From contig JAJZGO010000006.1 in assembly GCA_021798415.1 (NCBI GenBank), forward strand, positions 1-30,456: a stretch of 30,456 nt of DNA, in the 5' to 3' direction. The DNA comes from Thermoplasmata archaeon (lineage in GTDB: Archaea; Thermoplasmatota; Thermoplasmata; Lutacidiplasmatales; UBA184). The notes beneath the pieces are model-generated. The model saw only the letters and a program-made list of their open reading frames with translations. It had not been told where the DNA came from and did no database searches. Each line of letters starts with the position of its first letter. Position 1 is the first letter of the stretch. A program made the position numbers and the translations under genes. Below, one piece after another: positions 1 through 7,812 of the stretch.

Positions 1-1095
1 ATCTGACGTGTTCTCGACCCCGCCGAGGAGGTCGAAGTACTTCTGGAGCTGGGGGGAGAGCGGCACGACCGGGGCGGGCGGCGGCGGGGGCGGCGGGAGC
101 GGCATCGGCGCCCGGGGCGGCGGGGGTCCGCGGTCGCGATCGTCCCGTCGGTCGTCGCGACGGCCGGACGGCACGGGCGGGCGCTCCTCGCGCCGCTCGG
201 GGCGGCCTCCGCCGCCGCCCTCGCCGCGCTCCTCGCGCGGCTCGCGCGTCGCGCCCGTCGACTCGAACCCGCTCATCTCGAGGTACTGGTTGATCGGGAT
301 CTTGTTGCGCAGGCACTTCAGAAGCTGTTTCTGCGTGAGCTCCTCGACCTCGCTGCCGCGGGGGGCCCGGGCGACGAAGTCGATGTCCATCGTCTGGAGC
401 ATCTCGCGCAGGATCAGTTCGCCCGCGCGGTCCCCGTCCGTGAAGACGGTGACGGTCTTCCCGCGCGAGAGGTCCTTCACCGTCTGGGGGACGCTCGTCC
501 CTTCGACGGCGATGACGTTCTTGATCCCGCACCGGAGCAGGTTCAGCACGTCGGAACGGCCCTCGACGACGATGAGGGCGTCCGCGTTGTCGATGTTCGG
601 ACCGGACGGGAGGTGTTCCGCACCGTAGGTCGTGATCTCTTCGACCTGGAAGGCCTTGCGGACCGCCTCGGTGAGGTCGACGCCGACGCCCTTCGACTCC
701 TCCTGGAGGCGGGCGAGGATCTCCTTCGCGCGCTCGACGACCTTCTGGCGCTTCGAGACGCGGATGTCGTTGACGCTGATCACCTCGATCTTCGCCCGGC
801 ACGGACCGATACGGTCGACGGTCTCGAGGCCCGAGGCGAGGATCGCGGTCTCGACCTGGTCGAGGGACGAGGGGATGATGACCTCCCCCTCGCTCTTTCC
901 CTTGCGGCTGTCGATCTCGACCTCGATCCGGCCGATGCGGCCGGACTTCTGGAGGTCGCGGAGGTCGAGCTCGTCTCCGAGCAGACCCTCGGTCTGGCCG
1001 AAGACGGCGCCGACGACGTCGGGCTTGTCGATGACGCCTTCGGCGGCGATGCGGGCGCGAATCTCATACTTGGCGGCGCTGGGGTCGTTCGTCAT
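1..1095 (-). CDS. dnaG: Archaeal DnaG-type primase, 3' end cut off by window edge
   Basis: This is the archaeal DnaG homologue, a TOPRIM protein that makes short RNA primers and in several archaea is also found with the RNA exosome. The minus-strand frame opens at ATG 1095 and stays open to base 1, giving 365 codons without a stop, so the C-terminus lies outside the window. The N-terminal part (about residues 1-165) is family-specific. The TOPRIM domain follows, with the glutamate in VVEGRSDVL at residue 178 and the DGDR aspartates at 220 and 222. After about residue 270 there is an Arg/Gly/Pro-rich linker with long proline runs, then the start of the C-terminal domain (LSPQLQKYFDLL). An AAGGA stretch lies about 9 bases before the ATG. 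Recognition rests on the TOPRIM motifs and the overall archaeal DnaG pattern. The low-complexity linker is longer than I would expect but is in frame. Confidence 0.94.
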   Translation of the reverse strand, partial: MTNDPSAAKYEIRARIAAEGVIDKPDVVGAVFGQTEGLLGDELDLRDLQKSGRIGRIEVEIDSRKGKSEGEVIIPSSLDQVETAILASGLETVDRIGPCRAKIEVISVNDIRVSKRQKVVERAKEILARLQEESKGVGVDLTEAVRKAFQVEEITTYGAEHLPSGPNIDNADALIVVEGRSDVLNLLRCGIKNVIAVEGTSVPQTVKDLSRGKTVTVFTDGDRAGELILREMLQTMDIDFVARAPRGSEVEELTQKQLLKCLRNKIPINQYLEMSGFESTGATREPREERGEGGGGGRPERREERPPVPSGRRDDRRDDRDRGPPPPRAPMPLPPPPPPPAPVVPLSPQLQKYFDLLGGVENTSD

Positions 1096-1442
1096 GGTGT
1101 CGTTTCCTTGAGCGGAGCGCGCCCTCGGGCGGGTGCCGTGCGGGGAAAAAGGTCAGGCGGACCCGACGGCGCCGGGCGATACGCGGAGATTACGACAGGG
1201 AAGTGGGCGGAACATGAGTCGTGATTCCGGATCCCCCGGGCGCCGTCGGGAGTCGTCCTCCTTCGGTCCCTTGAGGGTGCTGTCCGACCGGCAACAGCCG
1301 GAGAAGCTATTTAAGGGGAGCCCCGCGGCCGGGCCCCTCGGTCGGGCCGCACCGCGCGACGCCCGGACGCCGGGAGAACCGTGCCGTTCCGCCGATACAG
1401 TCTTTATATCGGTCCCCTCTACGCCGCCCCGGAGATCCTCCA
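1096..1442. other. Divergent intergenic region between dnaG and the 226-residue gene
   Basis: These 347 bases separate two divergent genes. I see no convincing protein gene: the frames crossing it lack family features. Besides the TATA box at 1403-1410, an isolated TATTTAAG sits at 1310-1317, too far from either gene to serve it simply. It is followed at once by a GC-rich stem (AGGGG and CCCCT arms with an inner CCC/GGG pairing, about 1314-1338). A short non-coding RNA is possible but not shown. Confidence 0.4.
1403..1410 (+). promoter_or_regulatory. TATA box for the 226-residue gene
   Basis: TTTATATC is a clear archaeal TATA box, centred about 36 bases before ATG 1443. It would start transcription about 10 bases before the gene, next to a GGAG at 1431-1434. 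Confidence 0.65.
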
Positions 1443-2123
1443 ATGCCCCGTCGAACTGCTCGCAAGGTGGCTGTCGCGTCCGTTCCCGAGCCCCACACGC
1501 CGGCCCCGGAGCCGCCGCTCGCGGACGACGATTTCGTGTCGAGCCTCAAGAACGAGCTCGCGAGGACCCAGGAGAGCGCGGGGGCGAAGACCGGCGAGGA
1601 CCTGACGCACCGCGCCGACATCAACAAACGTCTCCTCCAGGACCTCTGGGAGGTCCACAACCAATTCGAGGACGTCAGCGTCCATCTCACGATCGACCCG
1701 TCGCAGACCCTCTTCGCGACGTTCGCCGAGTACCCGACCAAGTGGACGTTCAAGGAGAACTTCGACTTCGGGGCCGTCAAGACGATCGAGCTCGGTGACC
1801 GCGCCGCCGGATGGGTCGGTTTCACGCTGCGCTTCTGGTACTACCGGACCCCCGAGGGCCGTTCGCGGCTCCGTGGGATCTTCGAGTGGTGCGACGGGGA
1901 GAGCTACCACCGCTACTCGGGCTGGATGCGGATGATGAGCCAGGCGGTCCTGTTCGACGCCGCGGAGGACGAGGTCAAGATCTCCGAGCTCCACCGGGTC
2001 CTCAAGGACGTCGTCGTCCAGTGGTACTCCGCCCACCTCGAGCGGACCCCCGAGGCGTTCGTCGCCCATCTGAAGCAAGGCTATCCGAAAGGGGCGTCGT
2101 ACGCGAAGGAATCCTACCGGTAG
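1443..2123 (+). CDS. Unrecognised soluble protein, 226 residues
   Basis: I do not recognise this family. The gene has its own TATA box, an ATG start with GGAG 8 bases upstream, and third-position GC typical of the window, so it looks genuine. The first 27 residues are Pro/Ala-rich and probably disordered. Residues 30-70 look helical (LKNELARTQE, INKRLLQDLWEVHNQF). Residues 75-165 are rich in aromatic residues and look like beta strands (TKWTFKENFDF, GWVGFTLRFWYYRTP). A final helix (ISELHRVLKDVVVQWYSAHLERTPEAF) ends the protein. There are no membrane segments and no Cys or His clusters. It is divergent from dnaG and stands before the PolD small subunit, which hints at a role in information processing, but that is position only. 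Confidence 0.78.
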   Translation: MPRRTARKVAVASVPEPHTPAPEPPLADDDFVSSLKNELARTQESAGAKTGEDLTHRADINKRLLQDLWEVHNQFEDVSVHLTIDPSQTLFATFAEYPTKWTFKENFDFGAVKTIELGDRAAGWVGFTLRFWYYRTPEGRSRLRGIFEWCDGESYHRYSGWMRMMSQAVLFDAAEDEVKISELHRVLKDVVVQWYSAHLERTPEAFVAHLKQGYPKGASYAKESYR

Positions 2124-2163
2124 CGGCTTCACCGTTCGCCGGTTCGGGGCGGCGGTCCGCTAG

Positions 2164-2173
2164 TTGAAATAAC
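2164..2173 (+). promoter_or_regulatory. Possible TATA box before the PolD small subunit gene
   Basis: TTGAAATAAC is the only A/T-rich block in the gap 2124-2246. It predicts a transcript start near 2194, giving a leader of about 50 bases to ATG 2247. It is a weak match. Confidence 0.35.
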
Positions 2174-2246
2174 CCGGCACTCCTCAGGCCGCGCGGGGCC
2201 GCCGGTTCCTCCCGTCGTGGGGTTCGGGGCGCTCGTGGAACACGGA

Positions 2247-3743
2247 ATGGACGGCGACCTGCGCGAGGACCTCGTCCACTTCTTCGAGGAGCACCACAAG
2301 CTCGTCGAGTCGGCCGCCCTCCAGCTCCTGCTCGCGGACGGGCATCCGATGGTCGTCTCGCGCGAGCTCGTCGAGCGGTCGGAGGCGGCGAGCCCGTTCG
2401 TCACCCGCGAGATGGTCGAGGCCGCGCTCGCACGCCGCGCCCCGCCCCGAACCGGGCCGCTGCGCGCCGTCCCGGACCGGCCGGTACCCCCCCGGCCCTC
2501 GTTCGAGCTGTTGCGCGAAGGGTTCAGCGGCCCGCCGGTCGCGGCTCAGCCGCTCGCGGCCTACGAGGCGCTCTTCCGCTCCCGGTTCCGCGCGCTCGCC
2601 CGGATGTTGCGCGGCCGGCCCGTGCTCGGCAACCTACGGCCGATCCGGGAGCTTCGGGCCTCGGAGGGGTTCGCCTCGGTCATCGGCATGGTGCGCCAGG
2701 TCCGCGAGACCCCGCAGCGCCACCACCTGATCGTGACGGTCGACGACGAGAGCGGTTCCCTCGAGGTGCTCGTCCCGAAGGACTCCCCCGGCTCTCGCGT
2801 GCCGTTCCTCCCGGACGAGGTGATCGGTGTGCGGCTCCAGTTCGGCAAGGAGCCCGGACGCCTTCCGCGCGCGGTCTCGGTGGAGCGCCCGGACGTTCCC
2901 CCGAACCGGTCGCCCGGCCGGTCGGTCGGACCGCGCCGCGCGATCTTCCTCTCCGACCTTCACATCGGCAGCCGTTCGTTCCTCGCCGAACCGTGGGGCC
3001 AGCTCGTGGACTTCCTGCGCGGCCGGGGCGCGCACCCCGAGCTCGCCGCCACGATCGAGCACGTCGTGATCGCGGGCGACCTCGTCGACGGGATCGGCGT
3101 CTACCCCCGGCAGGAGCGCGACCTCGCGATCTCCGACGTCGTCGAGCAGTACGCCGAGCTCGGTCGACGGCTCTCGGAGCTCCCCGACCGGCTCACGGTC
3201 GTCGTGATCCCCGGCAACCACGATGCGGTCTGTCCGGCGGAGCCGCAGCCGGCGCTGCCGAACGCGCTGCGCGTCGGCCTCCCCTCGAACGTCCGGGTCC
3301 TCTCGAACCCCTCCACGTTCGCCCTCGACGGGGCCGTGATCGAAGCGTATCACGGCCGGAGCTTCGACGACCTGATCCCGGCGATCCCGGGCGCGAGCTA
3401 CGCCCGGCCGACCGAGGTGATGAAGCGGATGCTCCAGATGCGCCACCTCGCGCCGATCTACGGCGACCGGACCCCGCTCGCCCCGCTCCCGTACGACGGG
3501 CTCGTCATCGACCCGGCGCCCGACATCCTCGTGACCGGCCACGCGCACACCTACGGCGTCGACCGCTATCGCGGGGTCCTCCTCCTGAACGCATCGACCT
3601 GGCAGGCCGAGACCGAGTACCAGCGGATGCGCAACATCTCGCCCGTCCCCGCCCGCGCCGCGGTCGTCGACCTCTCCAGCCTCGCCCTCGCGACCGTCGA
3701 CTTCTCGCGGTCCGAGCCGTCCTTCGAGGGGGCGCCGACGTGA
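2247..3743 (+). CDS. polB: DNA polymerase D small subunit (DP1), Mre11-like 3'-5' exonuclease
   Basis: This is the small subunit of the archaeal replicative polymerase PolD. It partners the large catalytic subunit, which is not in this window, and carries the proofreading exonuclease. An N-terminal helical region is followed by an OB-fold segment (about residues 133-175). The calcineurin-like phosphoesterase domain shows all its metal-binding motifs: SDLHIGS with D237 and H239, GDLVDG with D278, GNHDA at N324-H325-D326, and GHAH at H432-H434. Exonuclease activity is therefore expected to be intact. The length of 498 residues fits the family. I chose ATG 2247 because it puts the LVESAALQLL helix near its usual distance from the N-terminus. 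An in-frame GTG at 2217 would add ten residues (MGFGALVEHG). The stop overlaps the next start. Confidence 0.95.
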   Translation: MDGDLREDLVHFFEEHHKLVESAALQLLLADGHPMVVSRELVERSEAASPFVTREMVEAALARRAPPRTGPLRAVPDRPVPPRPSFELLREGFSGPPVAAQPLAAYEALFRSRFRALARMLRGRPVLGNLRPIRELRASEGFASVIGMVRQVRETPQRHHLIVTVDDESGSLEVLVPKDSPGSRVPFLPDEVIGVRLQFGKEPGRLPRAVSVERPDVPPNRSPGRSVGPRRAIFLSDLHIGSRSFLAEPWGQLVDFLRGRGAHPELAATIEHVVIAGDLVDGIGVYPRQERDLAISDVVEQYAELGRRLSELPDRLTVVVIPGNHDAVCPAEPQPALPNALRVGLPSNVRVLSNPSTFALDGAVIEAYHGRSFDDLIPAIPGASYARPTEVMKRMLQMRHLAPIYGDRTPLAPLPYDGLVIDPAPDILVTGHAHTYGVDRYRGVLLLNASTWQAETEYQRMRNISPVPARAAVVDLSSLALATVDFSRSEPSFEGAPT

Positions 3744-4234
3744 GCCCGTACCCGCTCGAGGAGGCCCGGGCGCTCGGTCCGATGCGCCTCGTGCTCACGA
3801 CGTACCCCACCGAGGCGGACGCGCGGGCGGCCGTGGAGGCGGTCCTCGACCGCCGCCTCGCCGCGTGCGCGAACTTTTGGCCCACCGGTTCGCGCTACTG
3901 GTGGAAGGGCTCGCTCGAGTCGGCCAGCGAGGTCCTGGTCGTCTACAAGACGGTCCCGAAGCGCGTCGGCGCGCTCTTTGCCTTCGTGAAGGCATCCCAC
4001 CCCTACGACGTGCCGGAGGTCCTCGAGGTCGACGTCCCCCGCGTCGACCCGGGGTACCTCCGCTACCTCGGGCGGACGCTCGACCCGGCGGGCTCCTCGG
4101 CCCGACGTACCGGCCGCGTCAGGCGTCCGGGAGGACCGCGAGGCCGGGGAGCTCGAGCCCCTGCACGAACTCGAGCGCGGCACCGCCCCCGGTCGAGACG
4201 AACCGGAACGCTCCCGCGACGCCGAGGTCGTTGA
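3740..4234 (+). CDS. cutA: CutA-like divalent-ion tolerance protein with an unusual C-terminal run-on
   Basis: CutA is a small trimeric protein linked to divalent metal tolerance; its exact function is unsettled. The core (about residues 15-117) matches the family: RLVLTTYPTEADA at the start, RRLAACANF, YWWKGSLE, and the diagnostic HPYDVPEVLEVDV at 87-99. GTG 3740 overlaps the polB stop (GTGA) and follows a G-rich Shine-Dalgarno-like stretch, suggesting translational coupling; ATG 3782 is an alternative start that matches the usual CutA N-terminus. The normal family ends near residue 117, but no stop appears in any plus frame here until 4232-4234. About 47 extra Arg/Pro/Gly-rich residues are therefore translated from DNA that is the antisense of the 3' end of pgk. 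The tail is probably an unselected run-on rather than a domain. Confidence 0.88.
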   Translation: MSPYPLEEARALGPMRLVLTTYPTEADARAAVEAVLDRRLAACANFWPTGSRYWWKGSLESASEVLVVYKTVPKRVGALFAFVKASHPYDVPEVLEVDVPRVDPGYLRYLGRTLDPAGSSARRTGRVRRPGGPRGRGARAPARTRARHRPRSRRTGTLPRRRGR

Positions 4235-5300
4235 GGATGCGGGCCGAGTCGCCGCCCGCCGCGACGTGGTAGCCGGGGACCGACGCGAGCCCCGAAAGGA
4301 CGTCGCGCGTGCCCGCGCGGAAGCGGGGGTCCTCGGCCCGGCCGAGGGGACCGTTCCAGAAGACCGTCCGGCTCGGGGCGAGCCGCTCGAGGAACCGAGC
4401 GCGCGTCGCGGGCCCGATGTCGAACGCGGAGGCGTCCGGGGGCAGCCCGTCGACGGGGTAGACCTCGGGCTCTTCGTGGCCGGCGCGCGTGACGACGAGG
4501 TCGGTCGGGAGCACGACTTCGACGGCCGACTCCTTCGCCTCGCGGAAGAACTCGGTGACGTCCCCGGCGAGCGCGGGGTCGACGGGCGAGACGCCGAGCG
4601 AGCCGCCGCGCGCGGCGAGGAACGGGAAGGCGAGCGCCCCGCCGATCAGGAGCGTGTCGACGCGGCCGAAGAAGCTCCTCAGGAGCGGGAGCTTGTCGGC
4701 CACCTTCGCGCCGCCGACGAGCGCCGCGTACGGGCGCTCGGGCCGCTCGAGGAGCCGCGAGAGCTCCCGGACCTCGCGCTCGACGAGGAGGCCCGCGAAC
4801 GACGGGAGCCGCTTCGGGATCCCGACCGTGGAGGCGTGGGCTCGGTGGACCGTGCCGAACGCGTCCTCGATGAACAGTTCGCCGAGGTGGGCGAGCTGGG
4901 CCGCGAACGCGGGGTCGTTCGCCTCCTCGCCCGGATGGAACCGCAGGTTCTCGAGCAGGAGGAACTGGCCGTTCTCGAGCCGGGCAGCGAGCTCGAGCGC
5001 CTTCATGCCGACGATGTCGTCGGCGACCGGGACCGGCTGGCCCAGCAGGGCGCTCAGCCGGTGCGCGACCGGCCGAAGCGAGAATCGCGGGTCCCGGTGA
5101 CCGCCCGGCCGCCCCAGGTGGGAGAGGAGGATCGCGCGCGCCCCGGCGGCCCGCAAGTGGTTGAGGGTCGGCAGCGCCTCGACGATCCGTCGGTCGTCCG
5201 CCACCTCGCCGTTCGGTCCCTGGGGGACGTTGAAGTCGACGCGGACGAGCACCCGGCGCCCGTGCACGGGCGCCGAGCCGATCCCGCGTTTCGCGGCCAT
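4119..5300 (-). CDS. pgk: Phosphoglycerate kinase
   Basis: This enzyme converts 1,3-bisphosphoglycerate and ADP to 3-phosphoglycerate and ATP in glycolysis and, in reverse, in gluconeogenesis. The 393-residue length is normal. Family motifs are present in order: RVDFNVP with R20, D22 and N24 in the substrate site, SHLGRP at 60-65, GGAKVADK, FWNGPLG, and the nucleotide-binding GGDSA and STGGGAALEF near the C-terminus. It is the last gene of a minus-strand operon, starting 24 bases after the panE stop; no clear Shine-Dalgarno site precedes ATG 5300. Its last 116 bases are overlapped antisense by the cutA frame. Confidence 0.97.
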   Translation of the reverse strand: MAAKRGIGSAPVHGRRVLVRVDFNVPQGPNGEVADDRRIVEALPTLNHLRAAGARAILLSHLGRPGGHRDPRFSLRPVAHRLSALLGQPVPVADDIVGMKALELAARLENGQFLLLENLRFHPGEEANDPAFAAQLAHLGELFIEDAFGTVHRAHASTVGIPKRLPSFAGLLVEREVRELSRLLERPERPYAALVGGAKVADKLPLLRSFFGRVDTLLIGGALAFPFLAARGGSLGVSPVDPALAGDVTEFFREAKESAVEVVLPTDLVVTRAGHEEPEVYPVDGLPPDASAFDIGPATRARFLERLAPSRTVFWNGPLGRAEDPRFRAGTRDVLSGLASVPGYHVAAGGDSARILNDLGVAGAFRFVSTGGGAALEFVQGLELPGLAVLPDA

Positions 5301-5324
5301 GCCGGCCCGACGGAGGGTGCGAAG

Positions 5325-6278
5325 CTAAGAGGGTTGTGGCGCGGAGGTCGTGCGGCGCGTCCGCCGGCGGACCTCCTCGACAATCGCCCTCGTCCGCGGG
5401 AGGTCGACGCCGCGGGCGGCCGCGATGCGGACGATCTCGCCCGAGATCGACTCGATCTCCGTCGGGCGTCCGCGCTCGAGGTCCTGGAGCATGCTCGAGC
5501 GATTGGCGGCGGTCGCGCGCGCGACGCGCTCGAAGTCCCGGACGCTCTCCTCTTCGGAGAAGTCGTGGCCGGCGAGGGCCGCCGCCCGTCGAGCCTCGGC
5601 GAGCAGGGCGAGCGCCTCCGCCCGCTCCGGGCCTTCGAGCAGGCGGCCGTTCTCCACCCCATGCGTCGCGGTGACGGGGTTGATCGCGGCGTTGACGAGC
5701 GCCTTGCGCCAGACCTCCCGCTCGAACCGGGGGACGGCGCGGACGAGAAGGCCCGCGTCGGTGAGGAGCCGCGCAAAGAAGCGCAGGACGGCGGCGCTCT
5801 CCGGCCGCTCCTCGGGGACCGGGAGCAGGACCTCGCCTTCGCCCGCGGCCCGCACGACCCCCGGCCGCACCCACGTGGCCGGCACGGAGTGGACGGCCCG
5901 CACGGCCCACGCGGCGGGGGCCGTCCATCCGCCCGCGGCGAGGGCGGCGTGGGCCGTCGGTTCGATGCCGAGCCCGTTCTGGGTGAGAAGGGTCGGGACC
6001 GGCCGAGGGATCGCCCGCGCGAGCTCGGTCGCCGCGCGCTCGAGGTCGAACGTCTTGACCGTGAGGAGCACCGCCTCGGCCTCGGTACCCGCCGCGAGCT
6101 CGGTCTCGGCCCTCAGCCGGAACGTCTCGGGCGTGGGGCCGAGCACCGTGAGGCCGTTCGCCCGGATCGCCGCCACGTGGTCGGCCCGCCCGACGAGCTC
6201 GACCGACCGGCCGCAGCGGACGAGACGGGCGGCGAACAGGCTGCCGACGGCCCCCCCGCCCAGGACCACGACCGTCAC
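5325..6278 (-). CDS. panE: 2-dehydropantoate 2-reductase (ketopantoate reductase)
   Basis: This is an NAD(P)H-dependent reductase making pantoate from ketopantoate for coenzyme A synthesis. A Rossmann nucleotide site opens the protein (VVVLGGGAVGSLFA, residues 3-16). VKTFD carries K75, TQNGLG carries N101, and WRKALVNAAINPVTA carries the catalytic lysine K192 with N196 and N200. E274 lies in the conserved C-terminal segment TEIESISGEI. The length of 317 residues fits. I chose GTG 6278 because the Rossmann strand starts immediately after it; the frame stays open far upstream, but that region is occupied by two other genes. It starts 10 bases after the stop of the 74-residue gene, as part of one operon with pgk. 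Confidence 0.93.
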   Translation of the reverse strand: MTVVVLGGGAVGSLFAARLVRCGRSVELVGRADHVAAIRANGLTVLGPTPETFRLRAETELAAGTEAEAVLLTVKTFDLERAATELARAIPRPVPTLLTQNGLGIEPTAHAALAAGGWTAPAAWAVRAVHSVPATWVRPGVVRAAGEGEVLLPVPEERPESAAVLRFFARLLTDAGLLVRAVPRFEREVWRKALVNAAINPVTATHGVENGRLLEGPERAEALALLAEARRAAALAGHDFSEEESVRDFERVARATAANRSSMLQDLERGRPTEIESISGEIVRIAAARGVDLPRTRAIVEEVRRRTRRTTSAPQPS

Positions 6279-6288
6279 GGGGGCCCCG

Positions 6289-6513
6289 CTAGCCGAGCTT
6301 GCGGACGAGCTCGGAGAGCCCGGGGCTCCGGCCCAGGTCCTGGCGCAGAAGCTCGAGCAACCCTTCGTAGTAGTGGACCTGCTCGCGGGCCTGCCGGATC
6401 TTGAGGGTGAGGTACTCCTCCTCCCGGGCGAGGCGGAGCATCTCGGCCGAGAGCTCCCGCTGCGCCGCGATGAGCGCCGCTTGCCTATCGGGGAGGAGCG
6501 CTTCGCGTGGCAC
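6289..6513 (-). CDS. Small coiled-coil protein, 74 residues
   Basis: Function not recognised. It starts at GTG 6513 with a near-perfect Shine-Dalgarno GGAGGTGA ending 3 bases before the codon (core GGAGG about 6 bases away), inside the 3' end of the upstream gene, so translation is probably coupled. The protein is one long charged helix: about residues 10-60 show heptad-like Leu/Ile spacing (ELSAEMLRLAREEEYLTLKI), followed by a short tail. Prefoldin-like or other chaperone-like helical hairpins would look similar, but at 74 residues without a visible beta hinge I do not assign that. Confidence 0.75.
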   Translation of the reverse strand: MPREALLPDRQAALIAAQRELSAEMLRLAREEEYLTLKIRQAREQVHYYEGLLELLRQDLGRSPGLSELVRKLG

Positions 6514-6730
6514 CGGTCACCTCCGCCCGCATCCGGGTCCGAGAGAGGTCGAGGATCGCATCCGCGGTCGCGCGGAGCCGATTCAACTCCTTCTTGACGC
6601 GTCGCAGCCGCTGGGCGGTCCGGCGGCGCCGCTCTCGGACCTCCCCGAGCGACCGCTCGAGGAGCTCCATGCGATGTCGCCACTTGTCCCGTTCCTGGAC
6701 GCTCAGCAGGATCGTGTCGACCTGGACCAT
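6485..6730 (-). CDS. Small basic coiled-coil protein, 81 residues
   Basis: Function not recognised. The protein is almost entirely a basic helix (residues 10-70, rich in Arg, Glu and Leu, for example MELLERSLGEVRERRRR). It is the first gene of the minus-strand operon, followed by the 74-residue coiled-coil gene (29-base overlap), panE and pgk. The two small proteins may pair with each other; this is inferred only from coupling and from both being helical. A GGGAGG directly abuts ATG 6730, too close to act as a normal Shine-Dalgarno site. No strong TATA box is visible upstream. Confidence 0.7.
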   Translation of the reverse strand: MVQVDTILLSVQERDKWRHRMELLERSLGEVRERRRRTAQRLRRVKKELNRLRATADAILDLSRTRMRAEVTGATRSAPPR

Positions 6731-6809
6731 CCTCCCGCCGACCGGCGATGTCGGGAATAGAGCTTTCGGCCGACCCGTGGGGCGGGTTCGGTGGCGGGGG
6801 GAGGACGAG

Positions 6810-6817
6810 ATTTAAAC
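6810..6817 (+). promoter_or_regulatory. TATA box for mdh
   Basis: ATTTAAAC lies in otherwise GC-rich sequence, centred about 40 bases before ATG 6854. It predicts a leader of about 15 bases that contains the GAGGA Shine-Dalgarno site. Confidence 0.7.
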
Positions 6818-6853
6818 TCGGGGCCGGTGAGGAGCGCCGGGACTGAGGAAACG

Positions 6854-7798
6854 ATGGGGGCGCTCAACAAGGTCGTGGTGCTCGGAGCCGGGAACATCGG
6901 TGGATCGCTCGCGCAGCGGCTCGCCGAGATGGGGATCGCCCGCGAGGTCACCCTGATCGATATCGTCGAAGGTCTGCCGCAGGGCAAGGCCCTCGACATC
7001 CAAGAATCGGCCCCTATCCTCGGCTTCTCGACCCGAGTGACCGGGACGAACTCCCTGGAGGGGCTCCGCGGCGCCGACGTGGTCGTCGAGACGGCGGGGC
7101 TCGCGCGCAAGCCCGGGATGAGCCGCTCCGACCTCCTCGAGAAGAACGCGGCGATCGTGAAGAGCCACGCGGAGGCGGTCCGCGCCCACGCGCCGAACGC
7201 GATCGCGGTCGTCGTGACGAACCCGGTCGACGTGATGACGTACTACTTCCGGCGGGCGAGCGGGATGCCGAGCGCCCGGGTCTTCGGAGAGTCGGGAACG
7301 CTCGACACCGCCCGGTTCCGTTGGTTCGTGGCCGACGCGCTCGGCGTCGCTCCCCGGGACGTCACCGGTTTCGTCCTCGGCACCCACGGCGACACGATGG
7401 TCCCGCTGCTCTCGCTCACGAGCGTCTCGGGCGTCCCGCTCACCAAGCTCCTGCCCGCCGAACGCCTCGCGGCGATCGTCGAGCGCACCAAGAAGGGCGG
7501 CGGGGAGATCGTCGACCTCCTCAAGACCGGCAGCGCCTTCTACGCCCCCTCCGCGAGCCAGGCCGAGCTCGTCCGCGCGATCGCGAACGACGAGCACCGC
7601 CTCCTGCCCGCCTCGGCGTACCTGGACGGAGCGTTCGGCGCCAAGGATGTCTACATCGGGGTGCCGATCGTGCTCGGCCGGGCCGGCGTCGAGCGGGTCG
7701 TAGAGGTCGACGTGAGCGCGGGGGAACGGGCGGCGTTCGAGGCGAGCGTTGCGGCCGTAAAGGCCGACCTCGCGATCCTCGCGAAGCTTCCGCCGTAG
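6854..7798 (+). CDS. mdh: Malate dehydrogenase (LDH-like, NAD-dependent)
   Basis: This enzyme interconverts malate and oxaloacetate with NAD(H) in the citric acid cycle. The Rossmann motif VVVLGAGNIGG (7-17) and D36 after the second strand point to NAD rather than NADP. ARKPGMSRSDLL (84-95) with R85 and R91 is the malate dehydrogenase substrate loop; R at this position distinguishes it from the usual lactate dehydrogenase pattern. D151 and R154 (LDTARFR) and the proton-relay H178 (GTHGDTMVP) complete the active site. The 314-residue length is normal. ATG 6854 has GAGGA 6 bases upstream; the frame extends further upstream, but the TATA box lies within that extension. Confidence 0.96.
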   Translation: MGALNKVVVLGAGNIGGSLAQRLAEMGIAREVTLIDIVEGLPQGKALDIQESAPILGFSTRVTGTNSLEGLRGADVVVETAGLARKPGMSRSDLLEKNAAIVKSHAEAVRAHAPNAIAVVVTNPVDVMTYYFRRASGMPSARVFGESGTLDTARFRWFVADALGVAPRDVTGFVLGTHGDTMVPLLSLTSVSGVPLTKLLPAERLAAIVERTKKGGGEIVDLLKTGSAFYAPSASQAELVRAIANDEHRLLPASAYLDGAFGAKDVYIGVPIVLGRAGVERVVEVDVSAGERAAFEASVAAVKADLAILAKLPP

Positions 7799-7812
7799 GG
7801 AGGCGACGAACG

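Noticed and set aside
613..1224. Plus-strand frame opposite dnaG
   Set aside because: The minus strand carries the TOPRIM motifs in an uninterrupted frame; this is its complement.
4266..6404. Plus-strand open frame of 712 codons opposite pgk and panE
   Set aside because: It is the antisense shadow of two recognised enzymes; the long opening comes from very few stop codons at this GC content, and the translation is Arg/Gly/Glu repeats with no fold.
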